Positions 13,901 through 28,900 are shown, numbered from the stretch's first letter. The stretch: 64,000 nucleotides of DNA from Bugula neritina (GCA_964035545.1 OZ037765.1:9666698-9730697), one strand, 5' to 3'. Notes: generated by a model not told the origin, from the letters alone. Program-made: numbers and translations.

Positions 13901-16900
13901 CTAGGCCGGGCTGGGTATGAACACGGAAGATGTGAGAAAACAGCACCTCAGGGAACTTCTGGTCACCAAACCACCCGGATCTGCAGTTGATGCTGTCACG
14001 TGGCATCCAGTGGGAGCTGCTGGAATGAGAGCAGAGTATCCTGGGCCCAGATCCGTTGGGTACCCAGTGCCAAGGGGGTGGCACCCACATGAAGGGCCTT
14101 CTAGCAGAGGCCAATGTATGTTATACAAAGTGCAGCTTATAGTTATTCTAATTCAATAAGTTTGTTGAAGTAATTTTGTATTCATTCAATGGTTTGATGC
14201 AAAATATCTTACTGCAATTTGTTAACAATTTTCTCTAATATAGCCTGAAATGTCGATCAGTTATATATGTTATTTTAATTTTATTCAACTTTTGATTAAT
14301 AAATGAATGATCAAAACTTGCAACATTTGTTTCAATTAGTCGTTCTGTTTGCTGTTTTTTTAATTTATTCTATGTTGATTAATTGAAATGAAATTAAAAT
14401 GTATTTTTTATTTGGTATAGTTGGACCAAGAGGAGATGGTTGGCCTGGGGTTTCTGGTCCGCCTGGCCATCAAATGAACAGACCTCCACTGAGAGGCCGG
14501 TTCATAGTGCCCTCATCCATGTATCGCCAGAGGCCCCCTGGGGCAGGAGTGTATTCCACTCGTTTTCAAGGCCCCCATCACATGGTAGGTTGAATGTAGA
14601 GCAATTATAGACTTGAAGTAAATTCTAGTCTGCATTGATCCATTATATTTCTGATTATAATGACTGCATGTGGATGTGATAATTTGAAAAGTTTAGTTTG
14701 TATCTGTTTTGTAACTGAGTATGTTTAAGGGAAAGGGATAACATGGTGTGGCAAAGCTGTGTGCTTTTCTCAGTTACTGTTTGGTATATTTGTATGACAA
14801 TTTCTGTAACCCGCAGATGGTTGATGGTAGTCGTATGCCCAGTCGAATGGTACAGCCACAAGGGTTACTACCCTATGACGACAGCTATCAGATTAGACAT
14901 GCACATGCACCCAGACTGGTGGACGCTCTCCAAGGACATGGGCAAATGGTAGTTGGCTCTGAGCATGGGGCTAGCAGGTCAGGGGGTATTCATCCAAATC
15001 AAGAAGAAGGGCTGGAAGATTTACTCAGTGAGTGAATTATGTAATGCGTATTATGAAAGAGTGGTACTACAACACGCTTCAGCTATTATTTTCACTTGTC
15101 ACATGTCTTTTTACACGTGCTACTTATGCCATCATTTTACTGCAACATTGATTCTTAAATAACAAATAAATGTAACCACTAATTCTGCTTTTATTACAAT
15201 TATTAGTTCCTAACTACTTGACACAGACTAGTTGAATATTTTAATTATAAAAAACAAATGCAGCATATTTATCGTACGTAATTAATATTTTCTGTAGAAC
15301 TTTGTAAATGCATTCTGTGATGTGAACTATCACTTGTTTAGGAAGAAGTATTAATAGGACCAACATATACTGTACTGTGTGTTGATCAAATTCTCCTCAT
15401 CTGTTTGTAGATACTGATGATCTGAGCTTGTTGCCTTTTATCGACCCTGTTCTTGACGAGACACTGGCTGAGGAGCATGACAAGAACATGTTCGACGAGC
15501 ATCTTGGACTGAAGAAAGACGTTGATGTTGGAAAACAGTCGGAGTTGTCAGCACCAATCAAGTCTGAACACACTTTCAACACAGAAGACTCAACCTCACC
15601 AACAAAGATGTACACGAATGGTACGTAGTTATGATCATCCATTATAAGAGACTACAAACAGTAGCTTTCTCTGTTGCTTTACTTTTGTGTGTTTTTGCAG
15701 GACTGTTTTTTGTTGTAGTGAAAACTCCCCGACTGCCTGAACTCAACAGTTTAACCTCTCAAGCTGTGTCAGCAGCACCGATTTCATCCGGAGCAAATGG
15801 CACTTCTAAAACGGCAGCCACTGTGACAGCTACCCTTTCTGGCAGCTCTTTAGCCTCTGCGGGTGTCAAGTTATCCGCAGCCAGCAATGTTAAAACTGAA
15901 GTTGCTAAAACTTCCACTGCTATGCCACAACCAACAGCCCAAAATACAAATGCTACAAGCACAGCAGTTTGTGCTGACACTGCCGCTACTAATGCGATGA
16001 CTAGCTCTTCTGCTGCTACAGGTGTATCAACTACCAGTTCCACTGTCAGTGGAAACGCTGCAGTTGTGGTTTCTACAGTTGCCGGGACTTCAGTGTCTGG
16101 TAGCAATCTAGTTTCTAGTGCAAGTGTACCCCCAGCCGTCATGGCTGAGAGCACTAGTGCTTCTACCACCACCTCCACCATCACTTCCCGTACTACAAGC
16201 ACCACATCTTCCTCTTCTCAGTTGACTCGGGCAGCGAGCACTGCTGCCTCTTCTCAATTCTCTACTGTGGTTGGCAGAGATTCTCCTCACATTACAACAT
16301 CACAAGTGTCAGCTAGCTCTCCCCATCCCCAAACTGGTGGGCCAACAGTTGCCGATTCTCCTCATCTTAAGTCTAGTGCATCAGTAATTTCTGGGTCACC
16401 TCACCCTCAAGTTGGTGGAGCCATGGTTCCTGGCTCACCTCATTTCAAACCTGGTGGACCAATGGTTCCAGGCTCACCTCACCCGCATTCAGCTGGGTCA
16501 ATAGTTCCTGGCTCACCTCACCCTTATGCCAGCGTACCAATGGTTCCAGGCTCACCTCACCCACATTCAGCTGGGTCAATAGTTCCTGGCTCACCTCATC
16601 CTTATGCCGGTGGGGCGATGGTTCCTGGTTCGCCTCATCCGTTAGCTGGCATACCCAGTTCTCCTCTTCGTCACTCTGGTGGACCAGTACCTGGCTCCCC
16701 TCATCCCGGGGTGATAGTCTCAAATTCTCCACACACGGTTATTGGAGGACATCAAGCTATGCACGGAGGATCGCCGCATTCCAGTCTAATGTCTGGGTCT
16801 CCCCACCAACAAATCTCTGCCCAATCTCCAGGTAATCTTTTATTTGATATAGGCAGGCTAAAATGTGATTATGTTTATAAAGTATAATTATTTTATTATA

Positions 16901-19900
16901 AGCACTAAAATGTAAAATTTTCTAAACTGTGGGCATCTTTTTACGCTCGCTGACTTTTGGACAAGTAAATGATACATTTAAATACAGGTTTTACCTGAAA
17001 TGTGCAGTAATGAATGATATAGGTTTTCGCAGTTTGCTTATTCTGGTTATTGATGGAAGCTACTTTATTGCCTACAATTGGAGAATACAATATCTGAGTT
17101 TTATAAAGTCAATTTTTTTCTGCTACTCATTATAATTGTCTCAACTTAAATGGAAAAAATAGAATAAAAATGAGCGACTTTATTGCTGTATGCTTTTGAG
17201 TTTCTGGGCAATCCGTGGTACTGGCAAGTCTCCCGATGTTCACATATTCAAGTTTATTATGTTGACTTTTGAGTAACACCTTTGTATTTTTTCCTTTAGC
17301 TGGTGGATTGGAAGCTAGACCTTACCCATCACAGAGTGCTCTTGATCAGCCCCCAGTGTTTCAAAGGTCGCCATCTGTAGGTCGTATGTTAGGTGGTCCA
17401 CAGTATCCCGGAGGTACAAATTTACCACATTCATCTTTACCTGGCTCTGCAGCTATTCCTGCCTATCACCAACCTGCAGCAGCTTTTACAAATCAACACC
17501 ACCAATTGCACGCTCAACCTAGACCTTATTTTGGTATGTGTGTGCACACCTGTTGTGGCCAACAAGTGGTGCCTTAACAACTTTGGCTCTCTAATACTAC
17601 CTGTTTTCTGTGTGGCTTTAGTTAGTTATTTACTAAGGATAAAATGTAAATAATGTGGCCCCTGCCGCACCTAACTAGTTGTACAGACCGTAATATGTGG
17701 CACCATGCTGCACTAACCATATTGTGTTTGTATTATTTACTAACACCTTTCTTGTAGAGTTAGTGTTTTATGTTTTGCTTTACTCTCCTTGTACACTTAC
17801 TCATTCTAAGATGTAAGCAGCTATTAATTTGTGTAATCTTTCGAGTTGCCACGGTTCAATAATGATGTTATTAGCTATATATTATACTGCAAGAGGTTAC
17901 TTGAAAAATGTCAACAACTCCGCTGTTCCAGGAAGTAGAAATATTAGACATGTGCAAACATGCATATTGCTTTAGCGATCTTCCATGGATAAATGTCCGT
18001 TTACCATACATGCACTATAATAGGGTCATAAGTGTCCCATTCCTTCAATATAACTATTTTGAAGCATCATATATTACCACTTGTGCTCTTCATATCAGAC
18101 AATAATGGCTTCTTGTGACTCATATTCCATAAGCTTATTGTTTCCCGTTACATGAAAAATTTGTTGTGTCTGCCTTGTAGTATTTACTCTAACAAAAACC
18201 ACAGCTTCTTAAACATAGTTGTTGAAGAGTCAAAATTTAAACCTATTTTCAAAAAGTATTGCAGTTTCAGAGATAAGGATTTTTGTTAACACATGATTTT
18301 TTGATTAGACTTTAAGAATGCGTTTCTATTTTTAGATTTCAAAATTGTAAGTTAGTTATTTGACTGAAACAAGGCTAAAGGCAATGTCTTACATTTAACA
18401 TGTAATTAGAAATAGCTGGCACTACTAAAGCTGTTCGAATGATAAACTTCTGGTTTTTTATACTGGTTCAGTTTTTTATGTAATTTTCAGATAATAAATT
18501 GTTAATAGAACTGTGCTTCATAAAGTTTATTGCAACGTTTTATGCTGAACAGAATTGGTGTTGGATTTTCAGACTAACCTAGTTTAGCCTGTGTCGGGTT
18601 TTATTAAAGTATAGCTTAAATAAAACGTTTCTGTGTCTTTTGTTAGTAAATAAAAATATAGTTTTATTACTTTATAATCTGGAATATCGTCTGAAATGAG
18701 GAAAGTGGAGGTAGTCCTGAGAACTGTTTAGTATTGTTGATTATTGTCCAATTCATCTCTGGTGATGGTGTTGTGCAGGAAGTACTGGTAGCCATGGTGA
18801 TATGGGCTCACCTAGCTCTTTCAATAGAATGATGGACACGCGGGGTAGCAACCCTTTACAAGATTTGTTAGACGAGGAGAAAAGGCTGCAACAGTCGAAA
18901 CTAGATGGAGATGCTGGAAACCGAGCTACCACTTCTCTTCTTTCTGATCAAGACTTTGAAAAACTAAAAGCTGATGTAGTGAATGATCCTTGTGAGTATC
19001 ATACGAAGTTCTCATTCTGCTGCTCATTGGCAGATTTTCATGTGACATTTGAGAACGAGAAAAAACTTTATTTTAGGACGACCCACTAACTGCTATTTAA
19101 TTATTTAATGGTGTTGTCATATTTGAAACTTTATTAATGGCTTGAGTAAAAGCCCAGTGTATTGTTTGTCATGTTTTAACAACTCCATTCCGTCAAATAA
19201 GTTTCAGTGTACAGGGTTTTTGTTAGGAGTTGAACCTGGAGCTACTGTTTTGTAGACTAACACACCGCTCACTGTATCACAGCTACTCTCAGGTATTTTT
19301 CTTCATTACCTGTTCTATTGTTCGCAGGTGGTTCTGCAAATTTTCCCCAAACATCCCCTCGAGCTCGATTCGATACCCACCAGGTAATGTCTGAGGTGTG
19401 GCACTCACAGCCCAACATGAGCGGTGAGTTCCAGCCACCTCCTCCTCCACCTTACCCGGGTACAGGCAGGATGACACCAGGGATGCACATGAGAGCACCT
19501 TTCCTACCTGACCACAGGGCCTCTGTCATGTCACCTATGCCACCACAGAGTCCAGGTAAGCAGTAGTATTCAACGTTGAGCAATACCTAGAAGATTAGTA
19601 CACTGGTAGATCATGTGTAAATTTTGAGTAATGTTCGCGTTCATATCATTCTTTGTTAATAACATTTTTGCAGTATAAAATAATGTCCGTCATGTTTTTA
19701 GACAATGTTTCTAGTTGCTATGTTACATTCGTTTACTTTTTTCCTGATATTGTCCGGCTCTGTTGGCAACTTGCGTAGTAATTGCAGGACCAAGGATGCC
19801 AATGGGACATGGACCTGCAATGGCTGATATTAAAGAGGAAGATCTTAAATATAGAAACTGGCTGCACAACAGAGATATGGCTCTGCAAGAGCGACTTAGT

Positions 19901-22900
19901 CAAGCTGAAAATGATCTCACTAGCGCTAAAAAGAAAAAGAAAGCGTTAGGCAACAAGCAGAAAACGGTAAGCATAGAATTCATTGGCTGCTTTGATGATT
20001 ATGTTGGTATTATCAGCTTGTTGAATATTTCTAATGTAGTGTTTTTATTTACACATATTTTCTGCAGCTGAAGAAGAAAAATGAAGATTTGAGTGTGATA
20101 GATGCTCAACACCTGGAAAAAATAAACACATCTGATATTCCCATGTTTACCAAACATCTAGAAGCAATTAGAACTGAGCACAAAAACCATCAAAGATTGA
20201 TGCAGGAATATAATATGAAGAATCAGGTTGGTGACTTGAAAATTTTCTCCCCCCTAGTTCCATAAGCTAGATTGTAACTAGTTGTTTGCATTGTTTTTAA
20301 TGTATATTAAATGTTTTAATTTTCAACTCCATCTTGTAGGAGCGAATGATGCATTGGGGCGGTGGGCATATGCCCCGTCATCCTGGTTATCCTCCAATGA
20401 TGCACCAACGAATGAGAGGAATGTTTCCACAACCGAGGCACATGGATCCTCGGCAGATAGAATTTGGGAGAGTTCAGCAGCAACAGCGCATGCAGATGAT
20501 GCATGTGGGTGGTCCACCGCGCCCTGGTATGCATGGCATGCAACGACCACCATATCATGAGGTAAGTTTCATCCTTGCAAGTGCTTGGTGTAAGGATACG
20601 GAACAAAGTTCTATGGTGTTATTTGACATGCACTCGGCACTGTTGGTAACTTTTATGCCATGTTCACATGGCAATGAATGTGATTAATTAATAATGCTAA
20701 TCGTTCTCCGTGTTATGAAATGAATGCATTTGAAACATGTTGGAGGTTAAACAGTTGTGACATGTGGTACTTTTCAGGTGAATCTGGCTTTTTTTTCTTA
20801 TTGATGTATTTTATTTCAATACACGTTTTGTTGGTAATTTGTTAGGGATCTATGGACAATAAAGGCTTCATGGGCCCTCGATTTCCTGGTATGCCTCAGA
20901 TGATGCCTTTGAAAGCTGATGGTACAGAAATGTCCGAGGAAGAAAGCAAAAGGTTTATGATGCAGCATGCTGGATCCATGCAGAGGCCAGCTGGCATGAG
21001 GCCAGGTGGTATTCAAGAGTTTGGAGTCAGAATGCAGCAGCCGTCTCACATGCAACCTCGATTTCCTGGTAACTTATTTATTTGTGAGAGACATTCCGTT
21101 ACTAGCTGTGTGGTTGTGTTAATGAACTATTCAAGTGTAGTACATCCATGTTTATATTGGAGTGCTAGTGCAATGGGGTCTCAAATACAGCGTGAGCTAT
21201 GTAGTATATTGATAAATGCTCACAGGTGCACTTTGATGCATAAAATAATTTTTAAACTTTTGTGCAATGGTTGCTCATTTTAAAAATGTTAGGTTTGAAA
21301 TTCTTTCATTAAATTCTTGATTTTGATTTGTCATGGCCAAAAATAGCTTCTATTCCAGACTTGAACTTGTATAATTTTTTATACTTGTTTCTATGAATGT
21401 GTAGGCGACGTATCAAGAGTCAAGAGCAATGTACCTCCTGAAGGCCTTCAAAGGTCCAAGTCTGTGCCACAACCTAAATCTAAAGCTACACCCACCACCT
21501 CCGTTGGACCTGCTAAGCAGCTCAACAAAGGTAATAATCTAAAACATGTGTGTGCCATAATTGGTGACTCCGTCACTTTTGGGTATTTTTATTAAAGGGT
21601 TGCGGTAATATGCTCAACTCTCTCAGCATTTTTAAGTAATTCAAAAGCCAACTTTACTTCATGAAACTCAACAAAACTTACCAGCCAGGTGTATGTTCCT
21701 AGAAGCAGAGCCTGAAGAGATGCCCAAGAAAAAACGTCAAAGGCGTCGACGGGCCTCCTTGACTTTACTTGATGGTGAATAACTTGTTGTATCCTGCTTG
21801 TAGCCTTTATACGCACAGCTTGTGAACTAGTCCTTGAAATTAACCTTCATTAGTGCTAACTTCTTTAAAGTCATAACGTTTTCTAGTTTATATTTTGACC
21901 TCTAATACTGTCTTGCATTGTGTGCTTCGAGGTAACGAGTGTGCATAGTGTTTGTGGCAGCTGTCAGTTGTTGCAGATTATTTTGGTTCCTGAACTAACG
22001 TGTGGTTTGTTTCAGCTACTTCGTTTTTGCAATGATTTTTAGACATTACAGTGGTCATTTTCTTTTGCTTTTCCAGTTATGTTTGCTTGATTCATTTTGA
22101 CCTAGCTTTGGGAAAGTTTGCTACCAACTGAGAATTTGCATCATAATTTGTGATCTTGAATGTTCCCTGATAATAATTTGTAGTTACTATTGGACACATC
22201 ACAGCTTATAACTCATACCAAGTAAATGCTATTTTATACTGATAAATGATTACAATTTTTCAGAAGTAAAGCCTGATGAAGGACCTTCCCTTCATATGAC
22301 TGAGATTCCCGCATCATTTGCTGGCCAACATCTTGTATCCACACCTAAACCAATCGTCTCTGCCGTACCATTTTCTTCAGGTAACTTTCATCTTATGAAT
22401 GAATATTATGTTGCTTTTATAGGTTGTTGTGGTGAGATATTTAAGTTCCAAACTGTGAAATGTTATAACTTTAGCTGCTGCAAAAGACACAACGAGTCTT
22501 CAAGAGATTCCTAGTGATGCCATGACAAGCTTTGGAGGACAGTATCCTCTAAAAATAGTCAAGACAGAGCCATTATCTACATCTGAGACTACCCAGGGTA
22601 GTGCAACTACCACAGTCGTCTCTACTTTGAGTCTAATTTCTAGCAACGGTCAAGTTTTACCAACCTTATCTGATGCTACCATAGCAACCACTTCACCTGT
22701 GAAGACACCTGCGTTTCAAAATAGCGTTGCTTCCTCAACCAATTCTTCAACAGTTTCATCAATTAGCAAAACCACATCGGCAACTGTTGAACCTGCTACC
22801 ACTGCCATTGCAACTTCTATGGTTCTTTCTTCAGCTGCTGCGTCAGCAGCATCTTCTACTACTTCCTCTGGTAATACATCAGCATCTTCAGCTGCTGCTA

Positions 22901-25900
22901 CTACAGTGTCCTTAGCTACTACTACAGTACCTTCAGCTGCTAATACAGTGTCTTTGGCTGCTACTACAGTAACTTCAGTCACTACTACAGTGTTGTCAGG
23001 AAACGCAACAGTTGCGTCCTCCGCTACTACTACTGCTGTTGCGGTCTCTGCAGCTACTACCACACCATCTCCTGCTACCATTACACTTTCTTTAGCTTCT
23101 ACTACAGGCAGTGTTGCTGCTACTAGTGTGGATGGTACAACTCTCGAGCAAAGGTACTTCCTGTTTCTATTTGACCCTATTGGTTTTGTAGTTGTAATTA
23201 TTCATGAGTTTTGAGATTTTCAGCAATAAGTGGTGACAATTCTTGCTAATGTTTATTTGAAATATTGTTGAATAAATTGTCATAAGATTTTATTTAATGG
23301 TTTGAAAAATGCCATAGTTTGACCTTCACCTTCCTGAACATGTAGCCATACACTGAGCTCCGGAGACGTATAATCAGCTGGGCAGAGTTTTAGAAGTGTT
23401 TTTAAGTGCAAATAGTCTTGAGTTTTTTATAAAAATATATTTTACTAATAAACAATAACTCAGAAGTATGGGATGTTTGTAGCGTATAAAATATTGTGTA
23501 TATTGTAGTTGCTATCTGTGCCTATTGTCATGCTTGTTTGAATTTCATTGTGCAGGATGATTGAAACTATAGACTCAGTGGCTAAAGGTGCTGGTGAGAT
23601 GATCTGGAGAGAAGACCGAAATGCCTCGCGCAGGGAGGCGGAGCGAAGAGGGGCGGAGAGGAGAGAGGCGGAGAAAAGAGAAGCAGAGCGTCAAGCGCAA
23701 ATTTCTGCTTCTGCGACTTCAATCTCGTATCACCCGAGTTTGAGTGCTGCTGGCGTGCACACCCATATGACCTCTTCTAATGACGGTATTTTTAGTTAAT
23801 TTTTTAAGATGTTTTAGTTGATATTATGTTTACCAAATATCTAATTAGCAAACTCCCTATGTTGGTGTTGTAAGAGATTTAGTTACTCAGAGTTGGAGTT
23901 AAGACTAATAATCAATTTTTTTTCTCGCTTTTCACCGCCATATCCTGATCAAGTGGCGGTCTAATGCTCAACTATGTCAAATTGTATTTATTCGGTTAAA
24001 GCAATTTATTTTGTTGGTTTTCTGTTGTAATAATTGGGATTTTACAAAATTGATAGTAACGTATTACATATATTAACTTTGTGACAGCAGATAATAAAAT
24101 TCGAAATGCAAGTGTGAACCACACTGGCATTCTGACGTCTGCTATGACAACTTGTGGAGAACAAGCTATTTCCGTCACTGCCGTATCTACGCCTAGTAAC
24201 CAATACACTGCCCTAAAACCTCCTGAACTTAACAATGGTGCAGGTAGGTAGCTTTGACTGTCGCATCTCTTTGCATCTAAGTACTAACTTAAATAGTTTT
24301 AAATTGCAATTTATTCAAACAGAGTGTTTGCTTACTTAATAAACTAATCATGGCAATTTTCTTGTTTAGTTGGCAGTCAAAACTTAGAAATTATCAGTTT
24401 ACTATCAACACAGTGTGTCCTCCACCCCACCACTTTAATTGCTTGCATGCTCACCATAAATGTTGTGAAAGTTACTAATTACATCAATTTTTTTCATACT
24501 TCTTTTCTCTTACTTCTTTCTGCTTTGGTGTGTATTTGCAATATATAACTTGCTGTAATATTGCTTGAGTTACTAGTATGATGTGAATTAGTTAACAGTA
24601 GCATACATAATATTAAACTCGCTCTTACTATACCTGCTTTTCTTTCACCTGAATTGACGCGTAACTATTTTCTTTGATGCTAGACTAGTAGTGTTTAAGT
24701 CTAATGCTAGTCCATGTGCTTCCAAGCAGGCACTGATGTGCTCAGCTCAACTTCAGACTCTAACGCTCTGCTGAAGAGGCTCCTTGAGAATCCCAAAGCT
24801 CCAATGCAGTTACAAGGGGCTGATAACGCTAAGACCAAACTCGCTCATATCACTCCAGTGCAGCAGCGGAACATGGAGGCAGCGGCAGCACCACCATCTA
24901 CTTATGCTTTGCCACAGGCATACTCATCCTCACCATTATGTAACAATGTGGCAGCCCCATATTGCAGGCAGCAAGTTGTGCCATTCAACAATGAATCAGC
25001 ATTCGACCCATTTCCTTGGAACCCTCAACTCGGGATATCTGCAGATGCATGGGCTGCTCTCACTAAAAAAGATAAACAACATATTTATGGTGCGAGACAT
25101 GTGCATTGCTAGTGCTTAGTGTATAGTGCGTACTAGTATCAGATGTGTCTTGCAGCACTCTGTCTTTGTGTCAGATGTGTTATGTCGCCTGTAACAGCAT
25201 GCTCTGTCCATTGCTGTTTTAAAGTCAGCCTATTTTACTAAAACACCCAGTTTTCTTATTGCTATGTATTGTGACTACTAAACACCTGAATCTATACTAG
25301 GTTGTCAGACTTTGTTTTTTAAAGTTATTAGTAAAGTTTAAAAGTTTCTTCATGTTATAACGATGTTGTGATGCTAACTCAACTCCAAGCATGTGTGTAC
25401 TATTAACTTCTAGCTCGACACTGGTACTATTGGCAATCTCTTGCCATGTCTCAGTACCGTACATACTACATTTGTTATAGACCTGGTAATGTTTCTAACC
25501 TGTTCAAACTGTTTTTATTGTTCAGTATTTACGGTTCCTCACTTCATTGTATGGCTAGTTGTGTGTTTAGTGTTTAGTTTTCATATATTTTACATGTCAA
25601 CAAAATATAGATTGTGGTAAATTACCTGTACTTATAAATTAAATCATAAGCTAAAAGTTGGATATATTTTTAGTCAATATTCTATGCCATACGTTCTCTA
25701 CTAGTATTGACTACTTATTTCATAATGATTTTGTAGAGGCGAGGATGACCCCAGAAGGTCAGATAATAACCGACAATGGCACTATAATCAGCGTGCCCAA
25801 TTCATCCCGGCCAGTGTATCCTATGAATCCCATGCAAATGGGCTTGGGGCCGTCTGCTATGAAACCCGGACCTCTTCATGCTATGCAGAACATGAGATCT

Positions 25901-28900
25901 GCGCTCTCGGCTGAGGGAGGCATGTCTCCTCATCCTGTCATCCCAATCAATGCTCCAGTCAAAAAGAAGAAATCTACACAAATTGATAAAAAGAAAAGAA
26001 ACAAAGTAAGCAGAACCATGCCGACATCTTCACTAACACTAAGTAGTTATATTCTGTGTAGTGTGTATGTTTCTAATTATACTTTGCTTAAAACTGTTGC
26101 AGCCAAACACCCCGACTAGTGGCTTACCTCCGTCAATGTCCCTGCCCGGTGTCGGACAGCCGGGTCTACCTTCTGCCGGTTGCACCCCATCTGCGGCTCT
26201 GAGTGAACCCACTGCTCTGTATGAAGAAGCTAAACATAAGTTGTCATCTCAGCCACATTTGAACTTACAGGACCCTGTGCTGTCTGCTATCCCCTATACT
26301 TCACCAATGATGCCCACCAAACCTTTACGAGTTCCCAGTCAACGAGTGGTTGCAAAGCCAAAACGTAGGACTTTTGAGTTACATGTACTAAATAACTTGT
26401 TGACTAATATAAATTATTTAGTATTTCGTATTCGGTTATAGTCTTTCTAATAAAAGTCAATTTGTTTTGAATTTTCACTTACTGTCTTTAATCTGCTTCA
26501 TAATCTTGTTTCAGCACCCAAACTTGTTGGCAGTTATGGCAGAGCTTGTATTGAAGGGCGGTATGACTTGTATTCATACATGCCTTACACAAATATACCA
26601 GTGCCTTCTCATAAACTAGTGCCGGAAACAGATGCTTCAAGAAAAGGTGTGTTTACTTCACTACTTTTTTCCAGTAATATATTGTTGAGCATGTCAACAG
26701 GTACTTTTAGCAAAACTCTGCATGCCAGCTTATCTAGCAGACGAAAGGTGAGTATGGAAAATGAGCGTGGTAACCCTACGCTCAATCTTTGCACGTTTCA
26801 ACAAAAATGGAAGTTTCATTTGCAGGTCATTTAATCTCAAATTACCAACCTTTTGGAATATTCATATAACCGATGCCTAACCATTTCTACCAAGTCTAAA
26901 TCTATAAATATATATCTAAAATATATATATAGGCCCAAGGAGGTTTTTTGCTTGTGTCCATTCTATTTTAGGCATTGGAGGATAATTTTTAATTGAATAG
27001 TTCCACCTAAAGAGTGGAAAATCCATTTTTTCAGACATCGACTCTTCACTTTGTCAGGAGGAATGCAAGTTTTGTATATTTAACAGAACTGTGACTGGTA
27101 TATTGTTCTGGTGCTGATACAGCACTGTCAACTTGCTCTGTGAATACTGCAGTTAGACACTCACTGTACAGTAAACTGGGGATTTTATGTAATGACTAAC
27201 ATTTACTATCTTCATTTATATTAATTGTTGTTGTTGTTTATACTCAGGTTCCACACCGAAGCCAAGCAAAGCGGCTGACACATCTCTATCAGCCGACGTG
27301 TATGACATCAGCCGCTTTCAAAAGGTTATGACTAAGACACAAATCCGGGAGCTCTGCTTACCATCTCCACCCACACTATGTCCTCCTAAAAGTTCCTCTT
27401 TGTCGTAAGTATAACTAATATAATACACTCTGTTAGCTATTGCTGCCATATTTATGTTCTATTAGTGTTTAGACTGACATCTGATTTGTAATTCTTATAT
27501 ATATACTTTATATATGCATATGCATCTTACTTTACCCATGAAATGTATGAATCACCTGTTACGCCTGTTACAGCCTAAATGCAGAATCCATTATCAACCC
27601 GTCATCCCCTGCTGGTTTAGCCATGAAACCAATGATCAACATGAAATCTCACCGGGACATGGAATACCCCTTCCTCAAACCTATCAAGGAGACTGGCACA
27701 GCGGAAATGTCCAGTTCATACCAGGAGAGTAGGATGTCCCCAGAGTTGTCTGTCCAGCCCCAAGTGCCTGTCAAAAGTATGCTCCTTTAATCTTTATTAA
27801 ATCTGATTCGTGTGTCCAAACCTTCTGCCATTTCATAATCTTATCGTTTAACATCCTTTTCACTGGGATATTATTCAGTGTAATACATTAGAGAAATATA
27901 CCTCTCATCCTTAGTGAATGTACAATATTGTAGTGGATGACTATGCTGAAGATATACTTGCTAAAGTGAAAGAAGAGCCAATAGGAACACAGACAGCATA
28001 TGAAAAAGAAAATTCTGTAAGATGATTTGTTCAAACCTTTCCAATATAATATATAATATCCAATGAAATGTTTTCTATTACCAGTCTGCTATGATGGCAA
28101 ATTATTGATTGCTATCTTCTTGAACACAACAGTGGTATTTAAGAGTTGTCTTGCATATGATTTCAATTTTTTGGGAGTTGTCTTGTGTATTATTTCAAAG
28201 TTTAAGCAACTGTTTAGGTGAATGATGGTTCTTAACTGTTGTTTAATATAGCTGAAAAAACCTAAATTACTTAGTAATTTAATACTCGTTTGGTGCAGTG
28301 AAGTTTTTTCTCAAAGATACAAGGTTTATCTGAGATAAGTAGGTTCGAACTGTTTCTGAATTAAATTGAATTGAACAAATAATGTATAGGAGTTCTACTT
28401 TAAAATGACGTTAATTATTATAGACTAAAATTATTACATTGGTCAACTTGCAGCTCGTTTCAACCAATCAGGATGAGCTGAAGTCAACAGCTGTGGGAAT
28501 ACAGTCGAGTCTACAGTCAGCAATAAGGGAGTCGCCTAGCAACCAGGTGTCCGTCACTCTCACTGTCAGCAGTCAGACAGCGCACCAAATCCCCGACGTA
28601 CTCTCTCAACTTGCCGACCTGCTTCGAATGACGGCACCAATTTCCTACAAGATAGAACACCTCTCTGGTTTGTTAAGTGCATTATGTTTCAAGTTATCAA
28701 TACTTGAATATTTTTCGGTGAAAAAATTTTACTGGCAGTCTTCATGCTATTTTCTTGCTTCTTATTGTGTCTCCATTTATTATGACGTGTCCAATGCTCA
28801 CTGCTGAGAGATTTGCTCACACCTGTGTAGATGAAAACAAGGATATGCTGAAGCAGACCCACAGTGTGGGTGTCTGTAGTCACTGCCAGACGCTGTTACC

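Noticed and set aside
15759-16205. 148-codon open frame on the - strand of KMT2C/D exon 32
   Set aside because: It is the reverse of an Ala/Thr/Ser/Val coding stretch, whose codons give few stops in reverse; no start context, splice sites or family match.
16445-16732. 95-codon open frame on the - strand across the SPHP array
   Set aside because: Mirror of a tandem repeat; the repeat itself keeps the reverse frame open.
17908-18105. 65-codon frame in the intron 17534-18778
   Set aside because: No homology, no compatible splice phase with the neighbouring exons, and AT-rich composition.
22716-23081. 121-codon open frame on the - strand of exon 43
   Set aside because: Same low-complexity mirror effect; the protein is a Val/Ala/Glu string with no family.
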